A DNA stretch of 64,000 nucleotides from an uncultured Clostridia bacterium (lineage in GTDB: Bacteria > Bacillota > Clostridia > Lachnospirales > CAG-274): contig CALWLD010000002.1 in NCBI GenBank assembly GCA_944381435.1, forward strand, positions 62,001-126,000. The letters run 5' to 3'. Shown here one piece after another: positions 16,228 through 25,166 of this stretch. The stretch's first letter is position 1, and every line of letters starts with the position of its first letter. Under the pieces are notes generated by a model. That model made no database searches. It saw only the letters and a program-made list of their open reading frames with translations, and was not told where the DNA came from. The position numbers and the translations under genes were made by a program.

Positions 16228-17235
16228 CTAGTTTAAAAGGTTTGGCTCTTCTTGTTCGTCTGTTTTATTTCTTGTCATAAGAGTTATAACTGCATCTTTA
16301 GTATTTTTGTTGTTATATAAAACTTCATTTATTTCTTTTGTTATAGGCATATCAATGTTGTATTTTATAGATAAGTCATAGGCAGCTTTCGCTGTGTTTA
16401 CCCCTTCTACAACCATTTTAACTTCTTCTAAAGTTTCTTTTAGGCTTTTACCTTGCCCAAGTAAAATACCTGCACGTCTATTTCTACTATGCATACTTGT
16501 ACAAGTAACTATTAAATCTCCAATACCTGTAAGCCCAGAAAAAGTTTCTTTTTTAGCTCCCATAGCCATACCAAGCCTTGCAATCTCTGTCATACCTCTT
16601 GTCATAAGAGCAGCTTTTGTGTTATCTCCAAAGCCACAACCATCAGATGCACCTGCCGCTAAAGCTATTAAATTTTTCAAAGCTCCGCCAAGCTCTACTC
16701 CTATTATATCCATATTTGTATATACTCTAAACGTAACACTCATAAAAACATCTTGAACTTTTTTTGCAACATCTAAATCATAAGCAGATGCAACACAAGC
16801 TGTAGCCATATCTTTACCTACTTCTTCTGCGTGGCTAGGCCCTGATAAAACAGCCACCTTGCTATTAGGTATAACCTCTTTTATAACTTGTGATAACCTA
16901 AGGAGAGTACCTTCTTCTAAGCCTTTAGCTACGTTTACAATTATTCTACCATCATTAAATATGTTTTTAAAACGTTCACATATTTCTCTTACTGCCTTAG
17001 AAGGAACTGCTAAAACAATCATTTCCATATCTTGCATATCCATATCATTGCTTGTAGCTTTTAAGCTTTCTGGCAGGCTAACCCCTGGTAAAAACCTTTT
17101 ATTTTCTCTGTCTTTGTTTAAATCATCAACTTCGTTTTTATCAAAGCCCCATATGGTAACATTATGTCCATTTTTATCAAGCAAATAAGCAAGAGCAGTA
17201 CCCCAGCTACCTGCACCAACAACACCTATTTTCAT
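16228..17235 (-). CDS. gpsA: NAD(P)-dependent glycerol-3-phosphate dehydrogenase
   Basis: Reduces dihydroxyacetone phosphate to sn-glycerol 3-phosphate for phospholipid synthesis. 335 aa, family length. Visible: nucleotide-binding GVVGAGSWGTALA at the N-terminus, VLSGPSHAEEV, the catalytic-lysine region VELGGALKNLIALAAG, and TRGMTEIARLG, GLTGIGDLIVTC. GGAGGGATAT precedes ATG. plsY, which uses its product, lies 22 bases upstream, so the two form a glycerolipid unit. Confidence 0.98.
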   Translation of the reverse strand: MKIGVVGAGSWGTALAYLLDKNGHNVTIWGFDKNEVDDLNKDRENKRFLPGVSLPESLKATSNDMDMQDMEMIVLAVPSKAVREICERFKNIFNDGRIIVNVAKGLEEGTLLRLSQVIKEVIPNSKVAVLSGPSHAEEVGKDMATACVASAYDLDVAKKVQDVFMSVTFRVYTNMDIIGVELGGALKNLIALAAGASDGCGFGDNTKAALMTRGMTEIARLGMAMGAKKETFSGLTGIGDLIVTCTSMHSRNRRAGILLGQGKSLKETLEEVKMVVEGVNTAKAAYDLSIKYNIDMPITKEINEVLYNNKNTKDAVITLMTRNKTDEQEEPNLLN

Positions 17236-17257
17236 AGTATATCCCTCCTTTTAATAT

Positions 17258-17884
17258 TTATTTATTTTTTTTAAAAGAAAATTTTCTTTCCTCACCTTTA
17301 ATAAGCCTTTTTATATTTTCTCTATGTTGATAATAACATAAAATCATAACAATAGCCATAATCACTATTTCTTCAACAGGCATTTTAACAACTATCATAA
17401 GCACAAAAAACACAAAAGTCATAACTAAAGATGCTAAAGATATATATTTAGATGTATAAGCAACAATAAAACCTATAACATAAGTAATTATTGCAATTGT
17501 AGGGTTTACAAAAAGTAAAAACCCAAGTGTTGTAGCAACACCTTTGCCTCCTTTAAATTTTAAATAAAAAGGGAAATCGTGTCCTATTATTGCACCAAAA
17601 CCTGCATAAACACCATATAAAACAGAGCCACCACTTAAAAAGAAGCTACCACCAAATATAAAGTTACAAAGGTTAAATGCAATAAGCCCTTTTAAAATAT
17701 CAAATACAAAAACAAATATACCTGCTTTTGCCCCAAGCACCCTAGTAACATTTGTCATACCTGCATTACCACTGCCGTGTTCTCTAATATCAATTTTACC
17801 AACAAGCTTGCCAACAATAAAAGCAGATTGTATACAACCTATAAAATAACCAATTATAAAACTAAATAACCTTTCCATTTTCAT
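17258..17884 (-). CDS. plsY: Acyl-phosphate:glycerol-3-phosphate acyltransferase PlsY
   Basis: Membrane enzyme that acylates glycerol 3-phosphate from acyl-phosphate, the first step of phosphatidic acid synthesis. 208 aa. Visible family motifs: GSGNAGMTNVTRVLG near residue 36, KFKGGKGVATTLG, and the C-terminal YYQHRENIKRLIKGEE; five or so hydrophobic segments. The start codon overlaps the der stop (TAATG), implying translational coupling; ATG 17878 is a possible alternative. Confidence 0.97.
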   Translation of the reverse strand: MKMERLFSFIIGYFIGCIQSAFIVGKLVGKIDIREHGSGNAGMTNVTRVLGAKAGIFVFVFDILKGLIAFNLCNFIFGGSFFLSGGSVLYGVYAGFGAIIGHDFPFYLKFKGGKGVATTLGFLLFVNPTIAIITYVIGFIVAYTSKYISLASLVMTFVFFVLMIVVKMPVEEIVIMAIVMILCYYQHRENIKRLIKGEERKFSFKKNK

Positions 17885-19209
17885 TAGTTCCTTTCAGTCT
17901 TATTTCTTGCTATAAAATGTATAGGTGTACCGCTAAATCCAAAGGCCTCTCTTAACTGGTTTTCTATATATCTTTTATAAGAAAAATGTAAAAGCTCTGT
18001 ATCATTTACAAAAAGTATAAATGTAGGTGGCTTAACAGAAACTTGTGTTATATAGTATATTTTTAAAGGTCTTCCCTTTTCTGCAGGAGGTTGGTTAAGA
18101 GCCATAGCCTCTATTAAAACATCATTTAACATACCTGTAGATACACGTCTTGCACTGTTTTCGCTACAGTATTTTATAGTTTCAAAAAGCTTGTGTACTC
18201 TTTGCCCTGTTAAAGCAGATATAAACATCTTAGGTGCATAAGACATATATTTAAACTCTTTGTCTATTTCTTTTATAAAGTTGTTCATTGTTTTGTTGTC
18301 TTTTTCTATTAAGTCCCATTTATTAACAACAATTATTGTAGGTTTTCCTGCTTCGTGAGCGATACCTGCTATTTTTGTATCTTGGTCTGTTATACCTTCT
18401 GTTGCGTTTATCATAAGTACACAAACATCTGCACGCTCTACAGCAGCTACTGCACGTATGATACTGTATTTTTCAATACTTTCTTTAATCTTGCTTTGTC
18501 TACGCATACCAGCAGTGTCTATAAATACATATTTTTGTCCGTCTTTTTCATAAGGAGTATCTATTGCATCTCTTGTTGTTCCAGCAATATCACTAACAAT
18601 AACCCTTTCTTCTCCTAATATTTTATTTACTAGAGAAGATTTACCAACGTTAGGCTTACCTATAATAGCAACTTTTATAGTGTCGTCTTCCTCTTCATAG
18701 TCTACTTCTTTAGGAAAATTTTTAACAACCTCATCTAAAAGGTCGCCAAGACCTATAGCTTGCCCTGCCGATACACCAAAAGGCTCGCCTATGCCTAGTT
18801 GGTAAAACTCGTAAATATCCATACCATATTTTCTTAAATCGTCCATTTTGTTAACTGCTAAAACAACAGGCTTATTAGCTTTTCTTAAAATATTAGCAAC
18901 CTGCATATCTGCATCTGTAACCCCTGTTTTAACATCAACAACAAAAAGTATAACATCTGCCGTTTCAATAGCTATTTGTGCTTGTGTATACATTTGTTTT
19001 AAAATAATATCTTCACTTTCAGGCTCAAGCCCACCTGTATCTATTAATGTAAATTTATGATTAAGCCATTCAGCTTCTGCATATATTCTATCTCTTGTAA
19101 CCCCTGGTGTATCTTCTACAATAGAAATTCTCTCTTCTGCTATCCTATTAAACAAAGTAGATTTACCAACGTTAGGTCTACCAACTACTGCAACTATTGG
19201 TTTTGCCAT
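17884..19209 (-). CDS. der: Ribosome biogenesis GTPase Der (EngA)
   Basis: Double-GTPase needed for 50S subunit maturation. 441 aa. First G domain: [24 protein letters not shown]; second G domain: [30 protein letters not shown]-terminal KH-like domain with [20 protein letters not shown]. Full family length. It lies 4 bases after the DUF512 gene and overlaps plsY, the usual der-plsY-gpsA order of Firmicutes. Confidence 0.98.
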   Translation of the reverse strand: MAKPIVAVVGRPNVGKSTLFNRIAEERISIVEDTPGVTRDRIYAEAEWLNHKFTLIDTGGLEPESEDIILKQMYTQAQIAIETADVILFVVDVKTGVTDADMQVANILRKANKPVVLAVNKMDDLRKYGMDIYEFYQLGIGEPFGVSAGQAIGLGDLLDEVVKNFPKEVDYEEEDDTIKVAIIGKPNVGKSSLVNKILGEERVIVSDIAGTTRDAIDTPYEKDGQKYVFIDTAGMRRQSKIKESIEKYSIIRAVAAVERADVCVLMINATEGITDQDTKIAGIAHEAGKPTIIVVNKWDLIEKDNKTMNNFIKEIDKEFKYMSYAPKMFISALTGQRVHKLFETIKYCSENSARRVSTGMLNDVLIEAMALNQPPAEKGRPLKIYYITQVSVKPPTFILFVNDTELLHFSYKRYIENQLREAFGFSGTPIHFIARNKTERN

Positions 19210-19213
19210 TTTT

Positions 19214-20551
19214 TTATCCTCCTATAAACTGTTTTATAAATTCTCCACCATTATCATTAGATAAGCAAACTTTTACGTTTAATTGTTTTTCTATATCTTC
19301 TATATATAAATCATCTAGAAGAACGGTTTCGTTTGCTCTAACACAATTTCCTGGTAAAAACAATATATCCCCAAGCTCTTTACCTTTTAACTGGTTTATT
19401 ATATCCCCTGCTGTTAAAAGCCCAGATACTGTTATTGTTTCTCCAAAGAAATAGTTTGTTATTTCATATACATTTATTTTTGTATTAGTAAATTTTTCGC
19501 ATATCTTATCACAAAGTTTTTTAATAAGAGGATATGCAAGCTTTGCTGTTGCAACCGAATAACTACGCTTTATATTATCCCCTTTTAAAGTATTAAAATA
19601 TTGAAAAAACTCTTCTTCCATTAAGGTTATCATACCAACTCCATTTTCTAACTGAGGGTATCCTTCATAGTATTCTCCTTTTGGAAGTTCTTTTTCTGCT
19701 TTTAGATAAAATTCATCAGATAAAAATACAAATTTTGTTCCATATTTATCATATAATTTTTGTTGCCAAGCCTCTACCTGTTTTATTATATCAATGCTAT
19801 CTTCTTTGGTAAAGCTTTCTATTTGTGGCAAATTATCTCTATATTTTGTAACTCCAAGAGGCACAATTGCCATACTGCAACCTAAATTTATATATTTGCT
19901 TAAATCTTCTATGCTTTTATCTAGTATTTCTTTATCATTTATATCTTTACATAAAACTATTTGAAAGTTCATTTTTATATTAGCATTAGCTAATTTTTCT
20001 ATCTGCTCTATAATTTTTACAGATTTAGGGTTTTTAAGCATAAACTTTCTAACTTCTGTATCTGTTGCGTGCACAGATATGTTTATAGGTGAAAGATGAT
20101 AAAAAATAATTCTGTCCAAATCTTCATCTTTCATATTAGTAAGTGTTACATAGTTTCCTTGTAAAAAAGATAACCTAGAATCATCATCTTTAAAATATAT
20201 TGTTTTTCTCATACCTTTAGGGTTTTGGTCTATAAAGCAAAAAATACATTTGTTAGAACAGCTTTTCGCCTTATCCATAAGCCCACTTTCAAAAACAATG
20301 CCCAAATCTTCAAAATCATCTTTTTCTATTTCAAGCTCCCATTCTTCACCGTCTGGCTTTCTTATTAAAACAACTATATATTCATCTTGTATAAGATATC
20401 TATAGTCTAATACATCTTTTATTTCTGTATCATTTATGCTAACTAGCACATCACCAGGCTCTATGCCCATTTCTTCTGCTATGCTATCTTCTTCAACTTT
20501 TATTATAATATTTTCGTTTTTTGTAATTTTTTGTGTTTCTCTTTCGTTCAA
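19214..20551 (-). CDS. DUF512 protein with PDZ domain and radical-SAM-like Cys motif
   Basis: Function unknown; widespread in clostridia beside der. 445 aa. N-terminal PDZ-like part ([21 protein letters not shown]), then [18 protein letters not shown], a CX3CX2C motif typical of radical SAM iron-sulfur sites, [18 protein letters not shown], and the DUF512 domain with [12 protein letters not shown] and [13 protein letters not shown]. Start: GTG 20560 forms part of the AGGTG ribosome-binding site; TTG 20551, six bases after it, is preferred. The gene immediately upstream is pgeF. Confidence 0.87.
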   Translation of the reverse strand: MNERETQKITKNENIIIKVEEDSIAEEMGIEPGDVLVSINDTEIKDVLDYRYLIQDEYIVVLIRKPDGEEWELEIEKDDFEDLGIVFESGLMDKAKSCSNKCIFCFIDQNPKGMRKTIYFKDDDSRLSFLQGNYVTLTNMKDEDLDRIIFYHLSPINISVHATDTEVRKFMLKNPKSVKIIEQIEKLANANIKMNFQIVLCKDINDKEILDKSIEDLSKYINLGCSMAIVPLGVTKYRDNLPQIESFTKEDSIDIIKQVEAWQQKLYDKYGTKFVFLSDEFYLKAEKELPKGEYYEGYPQLENGVGMITLMEEEFFQYFNTLKGDNIKRSYSVATAKLAYPLIKKLCDKICEKFTNTKINVYEITNYFFGETITVSGLLTAGDIINQLKGKELGDILFLPGNCVRANETVLLDDLYIEDIEKQLNVKVCLSNDNGGEFIKQFIGG

Positions 20552-20567
20552 TAATTTCACCTACCCT

Positions 20568-21377
20568 TTAATATTTTAAGCTAATAAGCCCTGCAAGGCT
20601 ACCTCTGTTATTTCCCATAACTCTGTGAGAAAAGAAAGTATCGCTATTACACATAGTGCATATGCCACTAATTTCTATGTTATTTTCTAAAACACCATTA
20701 TTTATTAAGCTTTGCTTTATTATTCCTTGTAAGTCTATTTTAAATTTATCTTTAACTGTATCATTAAAGATAAAATCTTTAGAAAATGGCAACTCTTTTT
20801 TAAATACATCTACAACATCGCTACCAACTTGAAAACAACATTTTGCTATAGATGGTGCAATTCCTATTATTAAATCTTCAGGGTTTGAGCCGTATTCTTT
20901 CGCCATTTTTTCTATAGTTCTAACACCTATCTCTTTAACTGTGCCACGCCAACCACTATGAGCCATACCTATAGCTTTATTTTTATAATCTACAATAAAA
21001 ATAGGCACGCAGTCAGCATAAAAAGTTACAAGTACAATATCTTTTTCGTTAGTTATAAGTGCATCATAACCTTTTATATCGCTTTCTTTTAAAAGTCCTT
21101 TTCCTATATCTTCTTTTGTAACCTTGTAAACCTTATCATCGTGTATTTGGCTTGCAAAAACAACATTTTTATAGTCTACCCCAATACCACTGCATATTAT
21201 TTCATAATTTTTTATAACATTTTCTTTGCTATCTTCTCTAAAAGCAAGGTTCATACTTTCATAACAGCCTGTAGATACACCACCAAATTTTGTAGAAAAA
21301 CAATGTTTTACTATGTTTGTTTTTTCTATATTTTCAAATGTATAATATTGTAAATCACCTTTTTTATTTAATTTCAT
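20568..21377 (-). CDS. pgeF: Peptidoglycan editing factor PgeF (laccase-domain, YfiH family)
   Basis: Family known as polyphenol oxidase/YfiH, which in E. coli removes misincorporated L-Ser from peptidoglycan precursors. 269 aa. Metal/active site motifs are visible: FASQIHDDKVY, TFYADCVPIFIVD (Cys), MAHSGWRGTVKEIG (His), and the C-terminal CNSDTFFSHRVMGNNRG. Start: GAGGTG lies just before ATG 21377; the in-frame TTG 21389 overlaps the preceding stop and has no site. Between yraN and the DUF512 gene. Confidence 0.94.
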   Translation of the reverse strand: MKLNKKGDLQYYTFENIEKTNIVKHCFSTKFGGVSTGCYESMNLAFREDSKENVIKNYEIICSGIGVDYKNVVFASQIHDDKVYKVTKEDIGKGLLKESDIKGYDALITNEKDIVLVTFYADCVPIFIVDYKNKAIGMAHSGWRGTVKEIGVRTIEKMAKEYGSNPEDLIIGIAPSIAKCCFQVGSDVVDVFKKELPFSKDFIFNDTVKDKFKIDLQGIIKQSLINNGVLENNIEISGICTMCNSDTFFSHRVMGNNRGSLAGLISLKY

Positions 21378-21385
21378 AAAACACC

Positions 21386-21730
21386 TCAATAAAAAGCACT
21401 TTCTATATGTGTAATATTATCACCTATAATTTCTATAACATCAAAGGAAAAATCTACATTATTAAGGTTATTTTCCTGTATAAAATATAGGGCAGTATTT
21501 TTAATTTTTTCCTGTTTTTTTAAAGAAACTGCCTCTCTAGGATAACCTTTGTTTATATTTTTTCTATATTTTACCTCAATAAAACATACATAAGTATCTT
21601 TTTTTGCAATAATATCAATTTCACCTATTTGTTTTTGATAATTATTAGCTATAATAGAATAACCTTTATTTATTAAAAAATCAATAGCTTTTTTTTCTGC
21701 AATATCACCTTTTTTTCTGTTATTTTGCAT
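21386..21730 (-). CDS. YraN/UPF0102 family endonuclease-like protein
   Basis: 114 aa member of the UPF0102 family with a restriction-endonuclease fold. Motifs: GDIAEKKAIDFLINKGYSI, NNYQKQIGEIDIIAKKDTY and CFIEVKYR, giving the E, D and ExK residues of the nuclease-like core. Usually found next to rnhB, as here. Overlaps the upstream FlhB-like gene by 11 bases. The biological role of the family is not settled. Confidence 0.93.
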   Translation of the reverse strand: MQNNRKKGDIAEKKAIDFLINKGYSIIANNYQKQIGEIDIIAKKDTYVCFIEVKYRKNINKGYPREAVSLKKQEKIKNTALYFIQENNLNNVDFSFDVIEIIGDNITHIESAFY

Positions 21731-22013
21731 TTTTTCTGTATTGCTCCTTTTTATCTAAATCGCTAACAAATAATAATACTTGTGCAACAACCTCATAAAG
21801 ATAAGGTGGTATATTAAGCCCTAGGTCTATTTTTTCAAGCTCTTCTACAAGAGCCTTATCCTCATAAACTGTTATTTTGTTTTCTTTAGCTGTTTCTAAT
21901 ATCTTTTCTGCTAAATAAGCTTGACCTTTAGCCACAACCTTTGGAGCTGTCATTTGAGGGTTATATTTTATAGCTACTGCCTTTTTATCCTTTAAAGATT
22001 TTTCTTTTTTCAT
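21720..22013 (-). CDS. Stand-alone FlhB C-terminal domain protein (YlqH/FlhX-like)
   Basis: 97 aa. Corresponds to the cytoplasmic C-terminal piece of the flagellar export switch FlhB that follows the NPTH autocleavage site: AVAIKYNPQMTAPKVVAKG matches the stretch just after PTH, and YEVVAQVLLFV the end. It has no membrane part and no NPTH. In Bacillus the homologue ylqH also sits near rnhB. No other flagellar gene is in the window. ATG 22013 has AAGGA nine bases upstream; ATG 22022 is too close to it. Confidence 0.9.
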   Translation of the reverse strand: MKKEKSLKDKKAVAIKYNPQMTAPKVVAKGQAYLAEKILETAKENKITVYEDKALVEELEKIDLGLNIPPYLYEVVAQVLLFVSDLDKKEQYRKNAK

Positions 22014-22047
22014 AAAAACCATTCCTTTATATATAACTTTACAAAAT

Positions 22048-22809
22048 TTATATATAGTTTTTTATAAAACTTTTTCTATGTATATCACAGATTCCGTATT
22101 TTTTTATAGCCTCTATATGCTCTTTCGTTCCATAACCTTTGTTTATGTTAAATTTATATTGAGGGTAAATATTATGCATTTGTTCCATATATTCATCTCT
22201 TGTAACTTTAGCTATAATGCTAGCAGCAGCAACAGAAATACTTTTTTCATCTGCCTTAGGCATAGATATATAAGGTATATTAATATCTAAATGTATTGCA
22301 TCTAAAATAAGAAAATCTGGTTTATTTTTTAAGCTTTCTATATTTTTTAACATAGATTTTTTGGTAGCTTCTAATATGTTTATATTATCTATTACGTTGT
22401 TATCTTCCATATTTATAGTTATTTCTAAAGCATTTTCTTTTATTTTATAAAAAAGCTCTTTTCTTTTTTGTTCATTTAGCTTTTTAGAGTCATTTATACC
22501 AAGTATATTAAAATCTTTAGGTAATATGACACAAGCTGTTACAACAGGACCAGCAAAAGGCCCACGCCCAACCTCATCTATACCTGCTATCAAGGTTTTA
22601 CCTTCCGAAAAAGCCTTCTTTTCATATATTTTCATATTTTCTGTTCTTATTATTTCCTTTTCATATAAGGCTATTTTTTTGTTATAAGAATTTATTATAT
22701 TTATAACGCCTTTTCTATCATCTTGTTTATAAATTTCTATTAACTTATATATATTTTTTATATCTGTTTCTTCAAATTCTTTTTTTATATCTTTTATACT
22801 TTTTGTCAT
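22048..22809 (-). CDS. rnhB: Ribonuclease HII
   Basis: Cuts RNA in RNA-DNA hybrids and misincorporated ribonucleotides. 253 aa. Visible: catalytic LIAGIDEVGRGPFAGPVV, NDSKKLNEQKRKEL, LILDAIHLDI and SIIAKVTRDEYM. About 70 residues precede the catalytic core, the N-terminal extension (substrate-binding, TBP-like) seen in Bacillus RNase HII. AGAGGG precedes ATG 22809. First gene of the rnhB-FlhB-like-yraN-pgeF-DUF512-der run. Confidence 0.97.
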   Translation of the reverse strand: MTKSIKDIKKEFEETDIKNIYKLIEIYKQDDRKGVINIINSYNKKIALYEKEIIRTENMKIYEKKAFSEGKTLIAGIDEVGRGPFAGPVVTACVILPKDFNILGINDSKKLNEQKRKELFYKIKENALEITINMEDNNVIDNINILEATKKSMLKNIESLKNKPDFLILDAIHLDINIPYISMPKADEKSISVAAASIIAKVTRDEYMEQMHNIYPQYKFNINKGYGTKEHIEAIKKYGICDIHRKSFIKNYI

Positions 22810-22912
22810 TTTTTTCCCTCTAAATTATATTTAATAGTATTATACAATAAAATTTATATATAATCAACATAAATAAACTTTTTAAAAATAATAAAGAATT
22901 TAAACAACATAT

Positions 22913-22943
22913 AAAAAAAGCAAGATAGTTTAAATTATCTTAC
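22913..22943 (-). terminator. Intrinsic terminator of the cobalamin-S41 operon
   Basis: On the minus strand GTAAGATAATTTAAACTATCTTGC forms a stem (closing G-C, one G-T pair) followed by TTTTTTT; it lies 17 bases after the S41 peptidase stop. Confidence 0.75.
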
Positions 22944-22959
22944 CCTTTTTATATATTAT

Positions 22960-24267
22960 TTAATTGTTATTTTTTATGTTTTCAAGCTCTAAAACTTTGT
23001 TAATGCATTCATCTAAATTTATATATTCTTTAGGAAAATTTGCTGTATTTACTACATAATCAGGCATTGTTTTATGCTCTTCATTTACGGTGCCGTTGCT
23101 TGTAGTTCCAAGACAAGGAGAAAAGCTATAAACATAATTGCTATTAGGTAACATTTTAACAGGAGGGTCTATCCCTATGCCGTCCCCTTTTGTTCTTGAG
23201 CCTATCAAAGTTGCAAATCCTGTTTGTTTTGCAAAGTTTGCAAGCCCTTCTGCTGAAGAATAAACCCTATCATCTACAAGTAAATAAATATTCCCTTGAA
23301 ATTTTATGCTATCTTCGCTAGGTTTAATTTCTATGTCATATTTATAATAATATTCAAAATCAGTTAATGCATCTGATGGTAAGTTGGTTAAAGATGTTGT
23401 ATCTAAGTTTTTTACCTTTTCTAGTTTCATATATCTTGAGTCTAAGTAATTTTGTATAAAATCACTACCTTTAAAAAACATATAGTTAGTAGTTTTTAAA
23501 TCTTCTTTTATTATTTTAGATAATAAGAAGTTTTGCCAATAATTAGTGCTACCTCCACCATTACCTCTTATATCAATTATTAATGCTTGATAGTCTTTTA
23601 TATTTTGTAAATATTCACTTATCAACTCTTCATCTTTTGCTCTTAAATAATCATTTAACATTTGTGGTACATAAATATAAGCTACTTTTCCATCTACAAT
23701 ATCATAAGCTTCAGCGTTATTAACCTGTAGCTTGTTTTCCTGTTTTTCATTTTGTTTTCCAGTTTCTTTATTATTAGCTATGTCCATAGGTAAATTATAT
23801 CTTTTTAAAACTAAAGGGTTTGTAAGTGTATCAAGGAAAAAACTGCCCATTTTTTCATTCCATAAACCCAAGTTGTTTCTTATATTTTCAAATACTTCTA
23901 TCCTAAATCTAATACCTTCACTATTTAAAAGCATAGTATGAGAATTATTTAAATCTGCAAACACCAAGCTTAATGCTTTAGCAAAATCTGGCTCTGTTTT
24001 TATAATTTCTATGTATTTATCCTTGTTAGCCTCAAAATCTACGCCATTTACCCTTTTGTTTACCTCTAAAAAAGGATAATCTTCTATTATGCTATTGTAT
24101 AAAAATTCAAAGTCTTCTAGCTTTTCTTCTAAAGTTAGTTCTTTTACAGGGGTGTTAATAATGGTTTTTAGCTTAAAATATTTATAACCTTTATAACCTA
24201 TAAATAAGCATATAATAATTGCCACAATGCTTATTAAACCTATTTTTACTTTTTTTAAATTTTGCAT
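22960..24267 (-). CDS. Membrane-anchored S41-family serine peptidase
   Basis: C-terminal-processing-type peptidase. 435 aa. One N-terminal membrane segment (residues ~10-27), so the catalytic part should face outside. Peptidase core: LIIDIRGNGGGSTNYW (~230-242), LLVDDRVYSSAEGLANFAK with the catalytic serine at ~337-338, then IGSRTKGDGIGIDPP. No PDZ domain is apparent, and a catalytic lysine is not assignable with certainty. It begins 17 bases after cobQ with no intervening terminator, so it belongs to the riboswitch-controlled operon. Its substrate is unknown; it may be an unrelated passenger. Confidence 0.88.
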   Translation of the reverse strand: MQNLKKVKIGLISIVAIIICLFIGYKGYKYFKLKTIINTPVKELTLEEKLEDFEFLYNSIIEDYPFLEVNKRVNGVDFEANKDKYIEIIKTEPDFAKALSLVFADLNNSHTMLLNSEGIRFRIEVFENIRNNLGLWNEKMGSFFLDTLTNPLVLKRYNLPMDIANNKETGKQNEKQENKLQVNNAEAYDIVDGKVAYIYVPQMLNDYLRAKDEELISEYLQNIKDYQALIIDIRGNGGGSTNYWQNFLLSKIIKEDLKTTNYMFFKGSDFIQNYLDSRYMKLEKVKNLDTTSLTNLPSDALTDFEYYYKYDIEIKPSEDSIKFQGNIYLLVDDRVYSSAEGLANFAKQTGFATLIGSRTKGDGIGIDPPVKMLPNSNYVYSFSPCLGTTSNGTVNEEHKTMPDYVVNTANFPKEYINLDECINKVLELENIKNNN

Positions 24268-24284
24268 ATTAACACCCCTTGTTT

Positions 24285-25157
24285 TTAGTTATTAAGTATT
24301 TTATATATTTTTTCCATATTAAGATTTTCTCTAACCTTATTAGCTAGTAAATCAAATTGTTTATGTATATAATCTATATACGTATTTTCATCACAATTGT
24401 TTAATCTATTTAATAAAAATTCTTTTGTTTTCATAACCCCATTATCTACAAGGCTATCTTCATCTTCAATATTTATCTCAAAATGTGGTATTATGCCTAA
24501 AACATCTTTTTTACAAGTTTGTTCAATTAGGTTTTTACCATCGTTAAAATACTTAATATCACCTTTAAATTTATTAACTATAATGCCTTTAACAAGAGCT
24601 TGTTCTTCTTTTTCCATAAGGTTTATTGTGCCATATAATGATGCAAAAACACCACCTCTTGATATGTCACCTATTAATATAACAGGTGCATTTATCTTTT
24701 TGGCAAAACCCATATTTACAATATCATTTTTAATAAGGTTAAGCTCAACAGGACTTCCTGCACCTTCTATAACAACAATATCATTTTCATTGCAAAGGCT
24801 GTTAAAAGATTTTATAGCCTCATTAAAAAATGTAGTTTTAACATCTTCATAGCTAAATCTATCCATATCCCCCTTGTATTCTCCGTTTAAATAAACCTGT
24901 GTACCATTGTTATTAGGTTCTAGCAAAATAGGGTTCATTTTACAATCTGGCTCTTTGTCACAAGCATATGCTGATATTGCTTGGGAGCGAGCCATTTTAT
25001 ATCCGTTTTCAAAAATATGTGCATTAGATGACATATTTTGCACTTTAAAAGGTGCAACCTTATAACCATCTTTTATAAAAATTCTACATAAAGCTGTTGT
25101 TAATATAGATTTGCCAACACCTGATGATGTTCCTTGTATCATTATTGTTTTTGCCAT
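24285..25157 (-). CDS. cobQ: Short cobyric acid synthase CobQ/CbiP lacking the glutamine amidotransferase domain
   Basis: CobQ amidates four side chains of adenosylcobyrinate a,c-diamide. This one has 290 aa against ~490. The ATPase half is intact: IMIQGTSSGVGKS, PFKVQNMSSNAH, MARSQAISAYA, NPILLEP, VVIEGAGSPVELNL, GDISRGGVFASLYGT and IVNKFKGD. After the domain-end motif FEINIEDEDSL (~226-236) only ~30 residues remain before the authentic CobQ C-terminus (FDLLANKVRENLNMEKIY, 268-285). The whole GATase domain with its Cys/His is therefore missing, by clean in-frame loss, not a frameshift. It may use free ammonia, a separate glutaminase, or be non-functional. Confidence 0.88.
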   Translation of the reverse strand: MAKTIMIQGTSSGVGKSILTTALCRIFIKDGYKVAPFKVQNMSSNAHIFENGYKMARSQAISAYACDKEPDCKMNPILLEPNNNGTQVYLNGEYKGDMDRFSYEDVKTTFFNEAIKSFNSLCNENDIVVIEGAGSPVELNLIKNDIVNMGFAKKINAPVILIGDISRGGVFASLYGTINLMEKEEQALVKGIIVNKFKGDIKYFNDGKNLIEQTCKKDVLGIIPHFEINIEDEDSLVDNGVMKTKEFLLNRLNNCDENTYIDYIHKQFDLLANKVRENLNMEKIYKILNN

Positions 25158-25166
25158 AATGTCTCC

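Noticed and set aside
20551..20560. GTG starts at 20560, 7651 and 28417
   Set aside because: In each case the GTG is the GTG of an AGGTG ribosome-binding site, and a start codon at proper spacing follows.
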